A DNA stretch of 64,000 nt from positions 14,198,001 to 14,262,000 of the forward strand of contig OU342631.1 in assembly GCA_910589415.1 (NCBI GenBank), in the 5' to 3' direction. Source of the DNA: Malachius bipustulatus (taxonomy: Eukaryota > Arthropoda > Insecta > Coleoptera > Melyridae). This document shows positions 44,416 to 57,099 of the stretch, piece after piece (the first letter of the stretch is position 1; each line of letters begins with the position of its first letter). The notes under the pieces were generated by a model. The model was not told the DNA's origin and did no database searches. It was given only the letters and a program-made list of their open reading frames with translations. The position numbers and the translations under genes were made by a program.

Positions 44416-44860
44416 TCACATAAATACAACTTCAGAATGTTGCGGTAAATTTTGTTCTTCCATTTCTAATTCTTCCTCTTCTCGAAAAGAGTAAATGTGC
44501 GAAGGAAGTGAAACGTTTCCATAATTTTCAATTAACGATTGCTGATAAGCTACCATGCCACGTATAGGTATACCTATCTGCCTAGGTAGCATGTTAGATG
44601 GAGAACCTACAAGTGCAGAAGGAAGAAGACTAATAAGACGATGGGGAATAAATATGAGCTCATAACTTTTGACGTCGATTTGTGATTTGTTACCAAATAA
44701 AATTTGTTATCAAACATTTAGTGACTCTGGTGTTACTTGGTAGGTCATAAGGGGCCCCCATTCATAGATTCATCTTCAAAATATTGAATCAAATTTGCCA
44801 CCATCATCTGTTTTGCTTCTTTAGGTACTTGAAAACTTTGATTTGCTTACTCTTACAAAC
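44416..44860 (-). pseudogene. Unrecognised protein remnant, open for 96 codons after two stops
   Basis: A minus-strand frame is open from 44706 down to the stop at 44416-44418 (96 codons), but its first ATG comes late. It includes PHRLISLLPSALVGSPSN, LPRQIGIPIRGMVAYQQS and an acidic, glutamate-rich end (REEEELEMEEQNLP). Just upstream, the same region reads KEAKQMMVANLIQYFEDES in another frame, then a frame change and two stops. This looks like a once-continuous protein of about 145 residues or more, now broken. Complexity is higher than chance AT-rich frames. No domain was identified; a transposon accessory protein or a host pseudogene are both possible. Confidence 0.4.
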
Positions 44861-45380
44861 AATTTCTATCACTTTCGTTAATTTTTTTCTTTATTTTATA
44901 AAATTAAGTACAAAAGTCTCAAAACTGAGCTGTAAACAGAAAAAAGTTGTTTTTTATTAAAAAAGAAACTGGAAAACAAAGCCAGGGCGACGTTGTAATC
45001 GAATATTTTTAAATTTAGTGTTTTTGAATACTCCTAATATCAAAAATGTCATTATTAGTACCATAATATTCAATGTTACAACGTAGCATAAGCTAAGATC
45101 ACCTTGGCAGACTATTTAGAAATAAATTCAAGTGTAGAAAAACTACCTAAAAATTAGATATAATCAAAGTATTTTTTTTTAGTTTTCCGACCCCCTTCAA
45201 ATTATGGCCATTATGATCTTGTACTTGAATTTGCAAATGTTTTTTTTTAATCCATCGTTTAGCCCACAGAGACCGCTTCGATGAGCTGGGACACCTTGTA
45301 TTATAACGAGACATCCACACGCGAATAATTCTAGATTTCTATTCGTATTGTTAGTTTACTTTCTCAGCCTTTCACGGAAA
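44861..45380. other. Region without a recognised gene
   Basis: AT-rich, no frames, no repeats matched in the window up to the left end of the LTR candidate. Confidence 0.4.
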
Positions 45381-45835
45381 TGTCACCTCCGCGACAGTTC
45401 CATCAGTGACATGACAGGAGTGACACACCGCCATGCCAGTGCAATACTAGAATGATTCCGCATTCTACGCATGTTTGAGATGGAACATTAGTTCTCCGTG
45501 AGCTATCAGACATTTCTAGACTCCACGGCCAACGGAGTCTAGAGGAGCTATCGGTACTCTAAAGTCAATCGTAACGAATGCGAATGAAAGCTGAAGTATC
45601 ACAGAGTGATGAATACACAGAGTAGTCAGTTGTAGCCATTGGTATTGTTTAGTTAAAAGCGAATTGTGAAGTGTGAAGTAGAAGACAGGTTTAGTTGTGT
45701 AATATCTGTGAGTGGAAATAAGAGAAACCGCTGATTATTTAGATTTAGAGGTTACAGCTATATTTGTGTTGGAGAATAAAGACTTTTGCAGACTTTAATA
45801 TTGATTTTAATAAATTCATCGAAAACATTACGTCA
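45381..45835 (+). mobile_element. Candidate solo LTR (455 bp)
   Basis: The segment starts TGTCACC and ends ACGTCA (TG...CA), and GAAA lies directly outside both ends (45377-45380 and 45836-45839), a possible 4-bp target duplication. Internal order fits an LTR: a TCAGTTG initiator at about 45627, then AATAAA at about 45775 roughly 150 bp later, followed by a T-rich tract. A perfect 10-bp hairpin (TCTAGACTCC/GGAGTCTAGA, 45515-45543) lies in the U3 part. 32930-33149 is a diverged relative. No primer-binding site or coding region flanks it, hence solo LTR. The short duplication could be coincidental. Confidence 0.5.
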
Positions 45836-45839
45836 GAAA

Positions 45840-48530
45840 TGTCATGCACGCAAAAGAAAGATCTATCCCACCTTTTGAAAACATGTAAAAACGAGTAAGG
45901 AAAAAAATACTTTCGCTTTTCTTTATATGAACTAGAACTACCTACCTACAATAATAAGTGTCACAAATGGGAACTCAAGCAATGCAAACCAAAAGCTCGC
46001 TTAACTACCACGCTTAACTTATTTATGTACCATAAATGAATGATCTATAAAATAATTATGGTGCTGGTGCATTAAATAGGCCATAAAACTATTTTACAAC
46101 CATAACGTATCTAATATTTACAATTTTTTTACCATTGTTTACGGTCAATAAACACTCGAGATGCTTTTACTACGAGCTGATGTTCAAGTGCGTATATAAA
46201 AGCATCCAGTAGTTTAATTATTTGTGCTTCTGAAGATCACGATCACGATATGCAATGAATTAGTAATATTAATCCAGAGCATAGGGGGCTTGTATTGTGG
46301 ACGACCCCTAACACGAGGTTCATCTGATCCTTCACATATAATAACATAAAGGTGAAGGAGGAATGTGAAGTTGGCTGGCTATTATTTTTACAAATAAACA
46401 TTGCGCCTAAATAAATTAAACCAACTAATTTGTCCTGTATAAATACAAAAATTAATTGAAATATTAACGACTTAAACTTATTTATACCTAATAAGTGACT
46501 GTAATCCCAGAGGTAAATTCCAGTAATTCCACACGGAGGCCTTACCAGGCGTAAGTACATTTATATATGATGGGTTTTAAAACCGACCAGAACCAGTCTC
46601 TCGCTTCAGTCTCCATAGGACAATTAACCAATTAACAAATAACAATAATTAAAAAATATTTTATTAATAATAACTTACATATACCTACCTACAACAGTAT
46701 AGATACGGGTTGAGTCCTTGGGAGGGGTTTAAACTGTGAAGGGGTTGACTTCACATTAAATTTACCCTTATACGGAAGGTGATGCGTACGTATAGTACAT
46801 ATAAGAGTCTTTGAGAGCTTTTATTAAAAGTCACCAGTAGCTGATACTCACATCACAAGGGGAGGTCTTTGTAGTGTCCCTGGTTTTATTAAACTCCTCC
46901 CTAGCACATTATACTGTTTGAACATTTATTAGATAGAGGGTGACCGTTTGCCTATGATTAAACACGGACATACTCCTGGATAGGAATTTTAATATATGTC
47001 ACAAGATATTAATGTCTTTTGGGGCCTAAATGTGGGGTACAATGCGTGACCATAAAAGCTAAGTGAAACTTGGATGGATGATCATGTTCAGGTTAGATTA
47101 ATTATTATAGGTATGGGTGTGATTAAATTTATGATGTGCATTATACTATTTGCAGAAAAAGACATTGGGAATTTTTTTGGAGATCTCAAAGTTCCAGACT
47201 TTGTCATAATACGAGACAATCCCTTTTTTTTTGTTTTTTTGCTTATAAAAAAAACAACAACTGATGGATCATTCTAAATGGACGAATTGTAGAGAATCAA
47301 AATATGAAGAAAATGAGAGTTGATCGATCCATTTTTAGGAAAGAAAAACACGACGTTACAAAACTTAAAATTAGAAAAGTTTTCATTTTTTTTGGAAGGA
47401 AGAGAATTTAGCAATTTTTGGGACAGGAAAGTGTTGCTCTTTAAAAAAAGCTTAAGATCATGATGGTACCTATGTATGATGATAGTCTTTCTATTTGCTA
47501 CTTTGATGGATTTACCCTGTATATAAGAAATTTTACAGCTGTCAACCTGAATGATTTAATAATTTTCTGCGGGTTTCCCTTCTATAGTTAGGTACATAAT
47601 ATAGGTACCTACCTAAGTGGCCAATATTGAAAATAAAATCTCCAAATTTTCAGAGGTTGATATACCTAGTGGTGGAGTGCCGTAAGGGTTACGTTCTTTG
47701 GACTATTTGTTATTCCTTATATAATTCCTTACCATTAAGTATAACGCCACTTTGCATTTTGTCACTCTAATTATCAAGAGTCTAAACATAAAAATTCAAA
47801 CGTTTTTCGTGCCGTCCAACCAATATACATTCAATATTTTTAAATTATTTTTCGTTGTTTTTTAAATTCGTTAAAAATGTTGGCTTAAAGTCACATTCTC
47901 ATCTATCTAATTATGTAAATAAATAAATAAAAATTTTTTGTTTAGTGGAATTATTAGGAAGTATATGACGAACCAAAAAAGCTAGAGTTATCTATGGAGT
48001 GAAAAATATTTCCAAAATGACGACCTTCCTGGTTATACCGTAAATCGATTCAATAAACTGATGCGGACACCTCATCATATATTGTTACATTTTTAAATTG
48101 TTAAAGAAAAAGTCCGTTAACATGTAGGTAAATCGTTTTTTATAGCCGGGGCCGTTCTCAATATAGACTGCTTCAAATTTGAAATTAAACATAAATTTTC
48201 AATCGTTTGGCTACTGTCAAACTTCTCATTTAAACTTCTCAACTCTAAAACAGCAGTCCTTTTATTTTCCAATTTTCCAATTTTTCGCACAATTGGAAAA
48301 AGTAATTATAAAGTACAAAATTGGGATCGGTTTGTTTTCGGTTTATTTCTAATTTTGATTAATTATTTATTCAATTTATGAATGAACCAAATTTCACCAA
48401 TTTACAAAAATTTTAGATCTCTATCTGTTTTGATTGCATGTCCTTATAGTGATAGGGTATTTTAATAGTCCATCATGCACTGTAGAAAAAATCACCCTGT
48501 ATATCTTTTATTTTTATAAGTACCTATCTA
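45840..48530. other. Long region without a recognised gene
   Basis: AT-rich. Frames at 46243-46560 (minus, 105 codons) and 47074-47277 (plus) have hydrophobic or low-complexity products without domains, and no promoter or splice evidence. Orphan element-end words (CACCCTGTATATC near 48491) occur near the right border. Confidence 0.4.
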
Positions 48531-48932
48531 TACAAGGTGATCTATTAGCTCACCATCGCATTATGACTAGTGAAAGGTAGAAAGGTGAGGTAGTTTAAAA
48601 AGTCAAACTTCATACAAAATTACAGAAACAGGACCTCAAAGTTTCCTGCATAAGTGCCAATTTAGGAATATTTATTTAACTTTACCTTGGTTTTACCGCG
48701 ATTTATTATATTAGAAAAAATAAAATAAAAATTGCGCCCTCTACCGGTGCCTTTTTAAAATATATAAACAGGTAGAAACAAGGTAAATTAAATATTCTTA
48801 AATTGGCACTTATGCAGGAAAGTTTGAACTTATGCCTGTAATTTTGTATAAGAAGTTTAATTTTTTTAAATACCTATCTCACCTTTCAGTTGTTCAATTT
48901 GATTTGATGATGAGCTAATAGATCATCCTGTT
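48531..48932. mobile_element. MITE, complete copy of the 33150-33481 family
   Basis: GATCTATTAGCTCACCATC at about 48538 pairs with its complement near 48911-48928. Inner arms pair through AAACTT..ACAAAATTACAG, CCTGCATAAGTGCCAATTTA and AATATTTA. The spacer includes GCGCCCTCTACCGG. The right end abuts the next element almost directly, suggesting insertion of one at the edge of the other. Confidence 0.65.
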
Positions 48933-48934
48933 TA

Positions 48935-49632
48935 CAGTGTGTCCCAGGATAAGCGAATTTACAGGCATAAAATTACAAAAAAAATTCGTGTCAAAATTTG
49001 ACCGTTTAGGGCGCAAGCCTGCTTGATTAGATAGGTAATAAATTTTACCACATTTTCATGTTTAATGAATCAAGCATGCCTTGACAGGAGCATTCTTTCT
49101 GTTTTCTGTGTAGGTAAAGTAGGTAAAGTAGGTATCTATCTGTGAGGAAATATGAAAATTTTATTTAAAGAAGTGGCTCAGAATTCAAAATTATACAGCA
49201 TAGGTAGGTACCGAATTTCATAGCCTATAGAAATACATATAGCATTTTTTTTACAATATTTTTGAAAACTTACGTCTTGGAAACTTAAGTTTTAGACTTC
49301 GCAGACATTATCACAGAGTATATTTTTAGATGTTATTTTATTAATATCTACTGATAACTGATAGTAAATCAATTTTGTTTTTCAAATGCGTTGTTTGCAA
49401 AAGAATTTCTTCCAATAGGTAGGTAAATATGTTTTCAAAATCGTGTACAAAAAATATTCTTTACTGGTTTTTCTAAAACTGAAATGAAAAAAAAAAGTTT
49501 TCTGATGGTTATGAAATTTAGCATGCTATAATCTAATCAAGCAGGCCTGGATCCCAAATGGTAGATACAACTTCAACTCGAAATTTTTTTGTTTACCTTT
49601 ACCTATAAATTCACGTATCCTGGGACACACTG
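48935..49632. mobile_element. TA-flanked foldback with CAGTGTGTCCCAGGATA ends
   Basis: CAGTGTGTCCCAGGATA at 48935 is mirrored at 49632, with TA on both sides (48933-48934 and 49633-49634). The arms diverge inward but keep GCAAGCCTGCTTGATTAGAT-like and TTTAGCATGC blocks. Length is 698 bp, non-coding. An orphan end of the same type occurs near 21276. Confidence 0.75.
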
Positions 49633-49634
49633 TA

Positions 49635-50529
49635 TAATATTTTTATGGTCCAAATTATTTCCCAAATAATAATTTCAAAAAGAAAATGACTCTTCTAAAA
49701 ATAAAAATTCTGTGTTACGTTTTCTAATAAATATTTTATTATTTAAGATTTAATACTAAGCGCGATCTAGTTATGAAATTAACCAATCAACAGTTAGTAG
49801 TGATGAAATAGCAGTTAAAGCTGTCTGCTAAAGATAAAGGAAGGAAACTCTTCTAGTAGGAAGCAGTGTCGGTAATGCAGGTTCCCTAAAACTTCATATT
49901 ACCTACAGATGCTTATAAGTTCTCAGTGAACTCGCTTATATAGAGATGGCGCAGCAATGCTAACAATATATCGCCTACCTCGTAATATACAGGATGTTGA
50001 ATGTATTTACGATATAATATGGGAAAATAGCAGGTAATAAACGTTCTGCTACCTGAATGCCGCTTCCAAATTCTTTGAAAAGTGAAAGAGAAGAAAATTA
50101 AAGAGAATCGAAAACTGACTAAATGGTTGTAGCGGAGGTGCTGTAGCTTTAACTTTACAAAAGGGGAGGTCTTCAATCAAACAACGAAAAAACTCAGGAA
50201 TAGTGAGTTTGAATCCTGAGAGGGGAACGCTCACTTTTTTAAATAAATTTTGAAATGTACTGTCGAGAAACATTTTTTTGACACTGTTAAATCAAACTCG
50301 TCCCTTTTCCTTTACTTAAGCATGAATCGAAAATCTCCTGTTGTAGGTTTTGTTAAAGTAAATATCATATCAAACTTGGATTGTTTTTTTTTTTTTGAAA
50401 GGCCTTGTTGACGGTCAAATAAAGTTCTGTTAATAAGTGATCACTGATCATCAGTAGCATTATAATCGTTAAGAATAATAATTCTGATACCTAAGTCAGA
50501 ATTTTGATTAGCGAAATGAGGCACTATAT
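49635..50529. other. Region without a recognised gene
   Basis: AT-rich, with a slightly GC-richer patch at 49840-50230 where two overlapping minus frames (49913-50176 and 50049-50273) occur. They shadow each other and have no domain or splice support. Confidence 0.4.
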
Positions 50530-51266
50530 TGGGTGGTCCATCATTTATATCCACCCGCAATAGGAATTTTTTAAAATAGAAAATTTAAACATTGAAAATT
50601 CGTGTAATTAATGGGTAAAAGACCATTGAATGACATATTCAGTTAAATTATTTTTTTAGTTCGGCCATCAGCGGTAAAAAACTGTAATTTGGTAGTAAGA
50701 TTAGATTTTTCTTCAATTCATCGGTAGAATGAATTAATGGGGGTATGAATGGATTGATCATGGGGTAGGTAAGTATCTACCATAAATCCTAAGTAAACAG
50801 TCTGAATGCCATTTCGAGTTCGATGGAACACTATATTGGGGGACTGTTTACTTAGCTGCTTAAGGATTTATGGTAGGTAGGTAGTCTTCATATTATTGGT
50901 CACTTTTATTACTACCATATAAGTATCCATCATTCTATCTGTCATTTCCATATTTTAAGTATTTTATTTAATTAAAGCGTTTGTAGGTAATTCGTTTTTT
51001 GATATCCTTTTAATCGATTTTGATTTTATTAATCGATTTCTACCCATTTATTGAAGAAAAAGCTGATTTTTTGGCCACTCTACTACCAAATACAGTTTTT
51101 TTTTTTTACCGCTGATGGTCAAACGAAAAACAATTAATTAAACTGATTATTGCATTCTATATCTATACCTAAATTAATCCTATTTACATGAATTCTGAAA
51201 GATTCAATTTTTCATCTTATAAATTAACCTCTATTTCGGGAGTAGACATAAATAATGGACCACCTG
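50530..51266. mobile_element. Foldback element with nested inner hairpin
   Basis: GGTGGTCCATCATTTAT at about 50532 pairs with ATAAATAATGGACCACC ending about 51264, next to TA. Pairing continues around the ACCATCAGCGGTAAAAAACTG and ATGGTCAAACG regions. A separate inner inverted repeat (CTACCATAAATCCT with AGGATTTATGGTAG; AGTAAACAGTC with GACTGTTTACT) lies at about 50763-50882. The end word is shared with 7372-8576. Confidence 0.65.
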
Positions 51267-51737
51267 TACATATGCAACTATTATCTGCGAGGCGAAACTT
51301 ATAAAATTTAATAAAAAAATTAGCCTCTGACCTATTTATTTATAAGTACCTAGCTACACCTAACTCTAACTGTTTCTAGACACTTAACTTAATATGTTTC
51401 ATACATGACTGGATGCATTTATTACATGATTGCACGCTTATTTTCTTCTCATGATGCATTGTGACATTAAATATTAGCTCTTATTATAATTATTGATGCA
51501 TTGACGATATGATTCCTCGGTATGCGGTAGGTATTTGTCTATTGTCTTTGATTGTCCCTGTAGGTAATAAAATGCCATTGTATGATTTACCTACCTACCT
51601 ATATTAATAAGCTTCAATTAACTTGACCTGTATAGGTACGTACCTAAAATTAACCAGGAAATAATTTTATACCTACTTTATGACCTAGGTACATTATAGT
51701 TAATTAGATACAACATTATGTAGTTCTAATAATTCTA

Positions 51738-52607
51738 CAGGGTTATTCACGGTATACGCCACGGAAGTTTATGGCCATGTCTCTGGATTTTTTGATTTTT
51801 TTATTTTTGGAGTGGATAGAGACCCGGCAGAGGTACGTTTTAAAATTATATTCATAATGTACAGGTGTCCCAAAAGCATGAAACATATCAAAGTTATGTT
51901 TTTTTAAATGGAATGCTCTTATGTTATTGCATTTTTAGATTGCCTGGGAAGAAAAAAGAAGATTGGCTTTTACAGTTGGTGTTTAAATTCAGAAGTTTGT
52001 GAGTTATAAACAAGTGAAAATCGTCATTTTTCCAAGTTCAAGGCCCTGTACAAGGAAAACGGCTCAAGATAGAGAAAAACGGTGTACATGTTCCTATTTT
52101 AACTTTTCATGTACTATCCAATGATGTAGATGAAATGTTTATACAGGGTGATAAAAAATTAAAAAATTCTGAGATTTCTCCACGCGTCGACAAATAAAAA
52201 AATCAAAGAATGTTTCTATACGATAGGATAGTACATTAAAAGTTAAAATAGGGACATGTAAGCCGTTTTTCTCTATCTTGAGCCGTTTTCCTTGTACAGG
52301 GCTTTGAACTTCAAAAATGACGATTTTCACTTGTTTATAACTCACAAACTTTTGAATTTAAACACCAACTGTAAAAGCCAATCTTATTTTCACTTCTCAG
52401 ACAATCTAAAAATGCAATAACATAAGAGCATTCCATTTAAAAAAACATAACTTTGATATGTTTCATGCTTTTGGGACACCCTGTACATTATGAATATAAT
52501 TTTAAAACGTACCTCTGCCGGGTCTCTATCCACTCCAAAAATAAAAAGATCCTACAATCCAGAGACACGGCCATAATCTTCCGTGGCGTATACCGTGAAT
52601 AACCCTG
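51738..52607. mobile_element. TA-flanked foldback with highly similar arms
   Basis: CAGGGTTATTCACGGTATAC at 51738 is mirrored at 52607, with TA outside both ends (51736-51737 and 52608-52609). The arms are about 390 bp and nearly identical. An internal CCCTGTACAAGG word and a ...CAGGGTGATAAAAAATTAA... word near 52143 look like further element ends, so the spacer may hold a nested remnant. It is the young relative of 2131-2962. The minus frame at 52139-52345 lies in the right arm and is not a gene. Confidence 0.8.
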
Positions 52608-52609
52608 TA

Positions 52610-53217
52610 TAAGATAGGTAATTATTAAGAAAAGTCAGGCAAAATATACTTTTACAGGGTGTGAAAAAATATAAAATGAAAAACGATACCTAATTGGTTA
52701 AAAAATGGTATACCTACCTACTTTTGCAGCTTGTCTATGAAGCTCAATTTCCTTCGTTCGTCAATCATAAAAGGTCCGGTCGTACTCAACATCTATTCCC
52801 TAAAATCCTACTTTCGTGTCAAAAGTTGCCAAAAACAACGGCGGATTTATACTTCTGCCACTTTCCATCCTCTTCACACCGTCTACTCCTTGTCGTAAGC
52901 CGTCAGCAATGATATAATTTATTACTATATCTATAATCACCTCTCTTCATAGAGCCAACTTCATCCTCACTTCTTTTTACATTTTCAAATAATTTTCTAT
53001 TCTCCTGCGTTTTGTCGCCTTGGGGAATAGTCCCTCTCCTCCGTCACCCCCAAATCCACCATTGAACTAAAATCTTCTGGGACTCAACCGCGGCGCAAGT
53101 TTGGAGGGTTACTGTTTATTGGTACATTAAAATTAAGATCTCTTATTGGTCGAAATTCTCCATACAGAAGGTACCTATATTTTAATAATATTCGTTATCT
53201 TGGATGAAAGCTTTATA
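52610..53217. other. Region without a recognised gene
   Basis: Contains a GC-richer patch at about 53000-53110. The 72-codon plus frame at 52694-52912 has no domain. No splice or repeat support. Confidence 0.4.
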
Positions 53218-53773
53218 CAAGGTGATTCATAATATGTGCACAGGACTTCAGGATGTGATAGTTCGTTCAAAAATATGAAAAAAGTTCCCATTAACATGGG
53301 CCCGCAAAAGAACCGTTTTCGAGATACAGGCTGTCACAAAAATTAATTATTTTCAGTTTTTGTGTCAAAAACGTGATGTTTTTGTCGACAGCGAAACATT
53401 TTCTTACTTTTATGTTTTTCATCATAAAATGCTGTTTTTCTCGAAAACACTTCACATTAGAGTATTTCACCAAGAGTATCTTTTTTTTTATTTCAATCTA
53501 CCCCAAAATCTACGTCACTGCCGTAGGTATGAAATAAATTCAATTAGAGCTCAAAAAGTTAATAATATTAATGATAAAATGCGTACAAAAATTCAGTTTT
53601 ATATCTGAAAAGATTCGTGAGAAATCGCCAAAAAATTGAAAAAAAAAAAATTTTGTTCACACCCTAGGTATATCTTGAAAATGGTAGGTTTGCAGACCCA
53701 CGTCAATGGGAATTTTTTTTTATATTTTTGAACGAGCTACCACATCCTGAAGTCCTGCGCATATATCATCCTG
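53218..53773. mobile_element. TA-flanked foldback (556 bp)
   Basis: CAAGGTGATTCATAATATGT at 53218 pairs with the sequence ending at 53773 (CATCCTG), TA outside both. About 100 bp of clear arm homology includes GCACAGGACTTCAGGATGTG and CGTTCAAAAATAT. The interior shares TTTTTCATCATAAAATGC and a TCGAAAACACTTCACATTAGAG block with 41035-41340. Frames at 53291-53473 and 53360-53608 are shadows of this structure. Confidence 0.7.
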
Positions 53774-53775
53774 TA

Positions 53776-56700
53776 TATCTGTGTTTTCTTTGTATAAAAT
53801 GGTTTAAACATTGTATAGGTAATCGTTTTCTAAAAGTCGATGGTTAATAACGGCATCTGCGTGTCTATTTGACCTTTTTTTCTCAGAATCTAAAAATATG
53901 GTGCTAGGAGTTGAATTCTCTCTGATTAGTTTCCTGACAGACACCAATTCTATTTCTGGCCTTCTTATTTTTATTTTTGTATCACTTTTCTGCACTGATG
54001 GAGGGTGAAAAGCCTTGGTCTTCCAACCTTGTTATTCGCATTCCTCTATTATTGTTTCATTTGCTAATTTCTTAACTGGTTTTTCCTAAATCTTGGTTTT
54101 TGATTTTAATTACTTTTATAAATTTCCTTTACGACATTTTTCACGATGCCGCTTTACCTAAGTACTTAACTTAAAAAACGCAAACTAATGGAAATTCCAG
54201 CAAATCACTCTGCATGTCGATGTTAGCATTATTCAATAACGATGAAGTTATGATCTATTTTTATAAAATATGTCACTCTTTAAGATGTTTTAATGATTTC
54301 ATCAATAATTGTTTATGTTTATGATATTAACCGATCGAGTCAATTTTCTGGAATCGGAAAATGCGGTCTCGATGGAATAAACAATTTTTATTATTATCCA
54401 TTACCACGTTGTAATTTTTGGCACGTTAGAAATCATTAATAGATAATTTATTAAGAAATTAATGTACTAACGTATTGTTATACGCGTGGTCGGTCATTAA
54501 ATATTTTATGATTGTTATTATAACACCCTGTATCATTCGGGTCATAAATTTGAACGGCATGCATCATGCATGCTTGAATTATTTGGCGTTCGCTCTTTGT
54601 TAAAGGAAAGTAGGTTAGGCTAATGTGTTAGAATGAATTTTTTCATTAAATAAATTACCATATTTGTAAACCGTGAGAATACCAATAGTAGAACAGTATA
54701 TTAACTATGTACTAGTGGCTTCAGTTATTTCTTCAATGAACTTATGTCTTTTTTATCGCCTTCAAGGACACAACAATTTAGAGAAATATATGTACTGATA
54801 TGGTATGCGGAAGAAATGCCATGCTATGAAAAAATTAATGTCAGAAAATTAATAAATCATTTTTAAGGCTGCTTGAATTTTTTTTTTCTGGGTTTGAGGA
54901 ATTACTTTCTCTACGACAAAAAAAAATAATACGATCTTTTTTCATATTACAGGTAAGTCCTAAAGGACTCGTCATATTAGACATGTAGTCTTGACAAAAA
55001 AATATTTTTTCCTCTTATCTTTGTGACGTTAGATTAACGTCGCGACGCCATAAAGCGACGCCATAATTTTGCCAAATAAGCAATTTAGCGAAAAATCATT
55101 TAAAAATTATGAAAATAATTTTTCCTTTGAAAGGACCCAAACCATATAACAACTGCGCATGTTAAAATTGTAAACTTAAGAATCGATTCTATTCACTTAT
55201 ATTCTATGAATTCAAATGTCATTTGTCATTTTTAAGTTATTCAGTTGAGACACATGAGACGGCGTGGTCAATTTTAAGAAACTTCATTCACGGCATTTTT
55301 TTTCTGACCTCGAGACAGTGAGCATCAGAACAGCTGCTTTCCATTATTTTGTATTGTGATATTCTCTGAGATCTCCAGCATTTATTATTTGTTTATTTAT
55401 CCGCACGTGAGTTATTATTTATTTATTTATTGTTATTGCAATATTACAAGAGACTAGTTCTTACCTTTTACTGTTTATTTATTGTTTGAAACATCATTTA
55501 TTTAAAAAGTACAATGCTAAGGAAGGCACACGTGGTCTTAGTTAATTTATTACCCTCATGAAGGGGGCCCATAGTGTTTTAATAATTATTTCTGTGTGCG
55601 AAGATAGGATTACAATTGCTTATATTTTAATTGGTAAATTAACACGTGCTGCTCGACTTTTAATTTTATCTCTTTAAAATCATACAATTGGTGTAGATAA
55701 TTATAATCAAGGAGGACCCCATTTTAACACCACGTTCTACAGAAAACATGATTTATTTTAACACCACGTTTCATTCAATTTTTATGGTTATTTGAATTAT
55801 TTAAATTTATTTATTGTAATAATGAACCAGCACATGCCCTTTTGGTTATTTATTATTATTATTATTATTATGATCAAGCACATTTCTTTACAAATAATTT
55901 ATTTTACGATGGTCACATTTTCTTTGTATTTTAAACTCTTTTCTGCTCTCAACAATTTTATTTACATTTATTTTTGAAACCATTTAGACGATCACAATGT
56001 ATAATTTTATTATAGTGGGATTAAGTTTAAAAAGTCAGATGTGACGTCACACTAACCGTCCGAATTAATATTTTTAATTTCACCAGAAAATGTCAAACAG
56101 TTAATTGTCAAGTTGTGAACGAGCGTAAATTATTGAAGGAATCATTCAAACAATAAATTGAACCGCTTACGTCAGTTTGAGAGCCACTGAAAATTACATA
56201 AAATTTATTCACGTAATGACATTCTATCCTCTGTGGTGTGCATTTAATTCTCATTCAAAACCAATGTTGACGTATACTTACTTATGCGGGATGGAGTGTT
56301 TAGACAATCTGGATGGTTACTATAAAAACCACGTATATGAAACAAAATAAATCGAACTATCAAAAGGATGTGTATTCTTAATCGATACGTATGACTTTTT
56401 AGACTTTATTGGACTATATGTCTTTGATTGCATTTTATTTGATGAATTTTGACGAATTTGATGAACATTTGATGAACCTTCTTTCTCTTTATCTCAAACT
56501 CATGCCACATGGTCTGTTATTTTTATCTCTTTAACAATCTCATACTTATCAGATTTACATATCAATTTGTTCTTGCATTTGTTTTTGTCATGGTGTATTT
56601 TTATGTAAAATCCCTAATGAAACGACTATATGATTTTGTATGTTTGACTCATGAATCGCAGCGTTCGACAACGACGCTTCAACCTGTATAGGTTATGTCT

Positions 56701-57099
56701 CATTTTGACGTTAGATGTCCTTTGGAATCGATTTTATTTATTTAATCATTCGGAGATTAACTCAGTAAAAAGGCGATCAGCCTCTGGTTAATCGAAGTTA
56801 ATATTTTTTTCTTGGTATTTAGTCTGGAGTAGGGAGTACAAAACCGATCAGGTTTTCTCCATCACAAAGGTCTAATTTATGTGTGTTTTGTTGTGTCTTT
56901 TCTTTATAGGTACTAAACGGTTCGCAAAGACTAACGTTAAAATGACAGGTTACCATAATACAAGAGATTTAGTTCTCACCCCTCAACGCCCAAGCAAATG
57001 CTTGATTCTAAACATGTCGTCGTTTCGTTGTGTGTTTTTCATTGTGGGTTTTTCATTTTAAACAGTCAGAGGTTTTTTATTCACGGGGTTCTTTTTTTA
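53776..57099. other. Long AT-rich region without a recognised gene
   Basis: Frames at 53804-53995, 55792-55977, 56509-56691 and 56879-57061 are short, mostly hydrophobic, and lack domains or splice context. Small repeats: GCGACGCCATAA twice at about 55042-55067, ATTTTAACACCACGTT twice at about 55718-55769, (TTA)n at about 55847-55872. Nothing else is supported. Confidence 0.4.

Noticed and set aside
46243..46560. 105-codon minus-strand frame with hydrophobic stretches
   Set aside because: Product is a mixture of I, L, F and C from AT-rich DNA without a coherent membrane topology or promoter.
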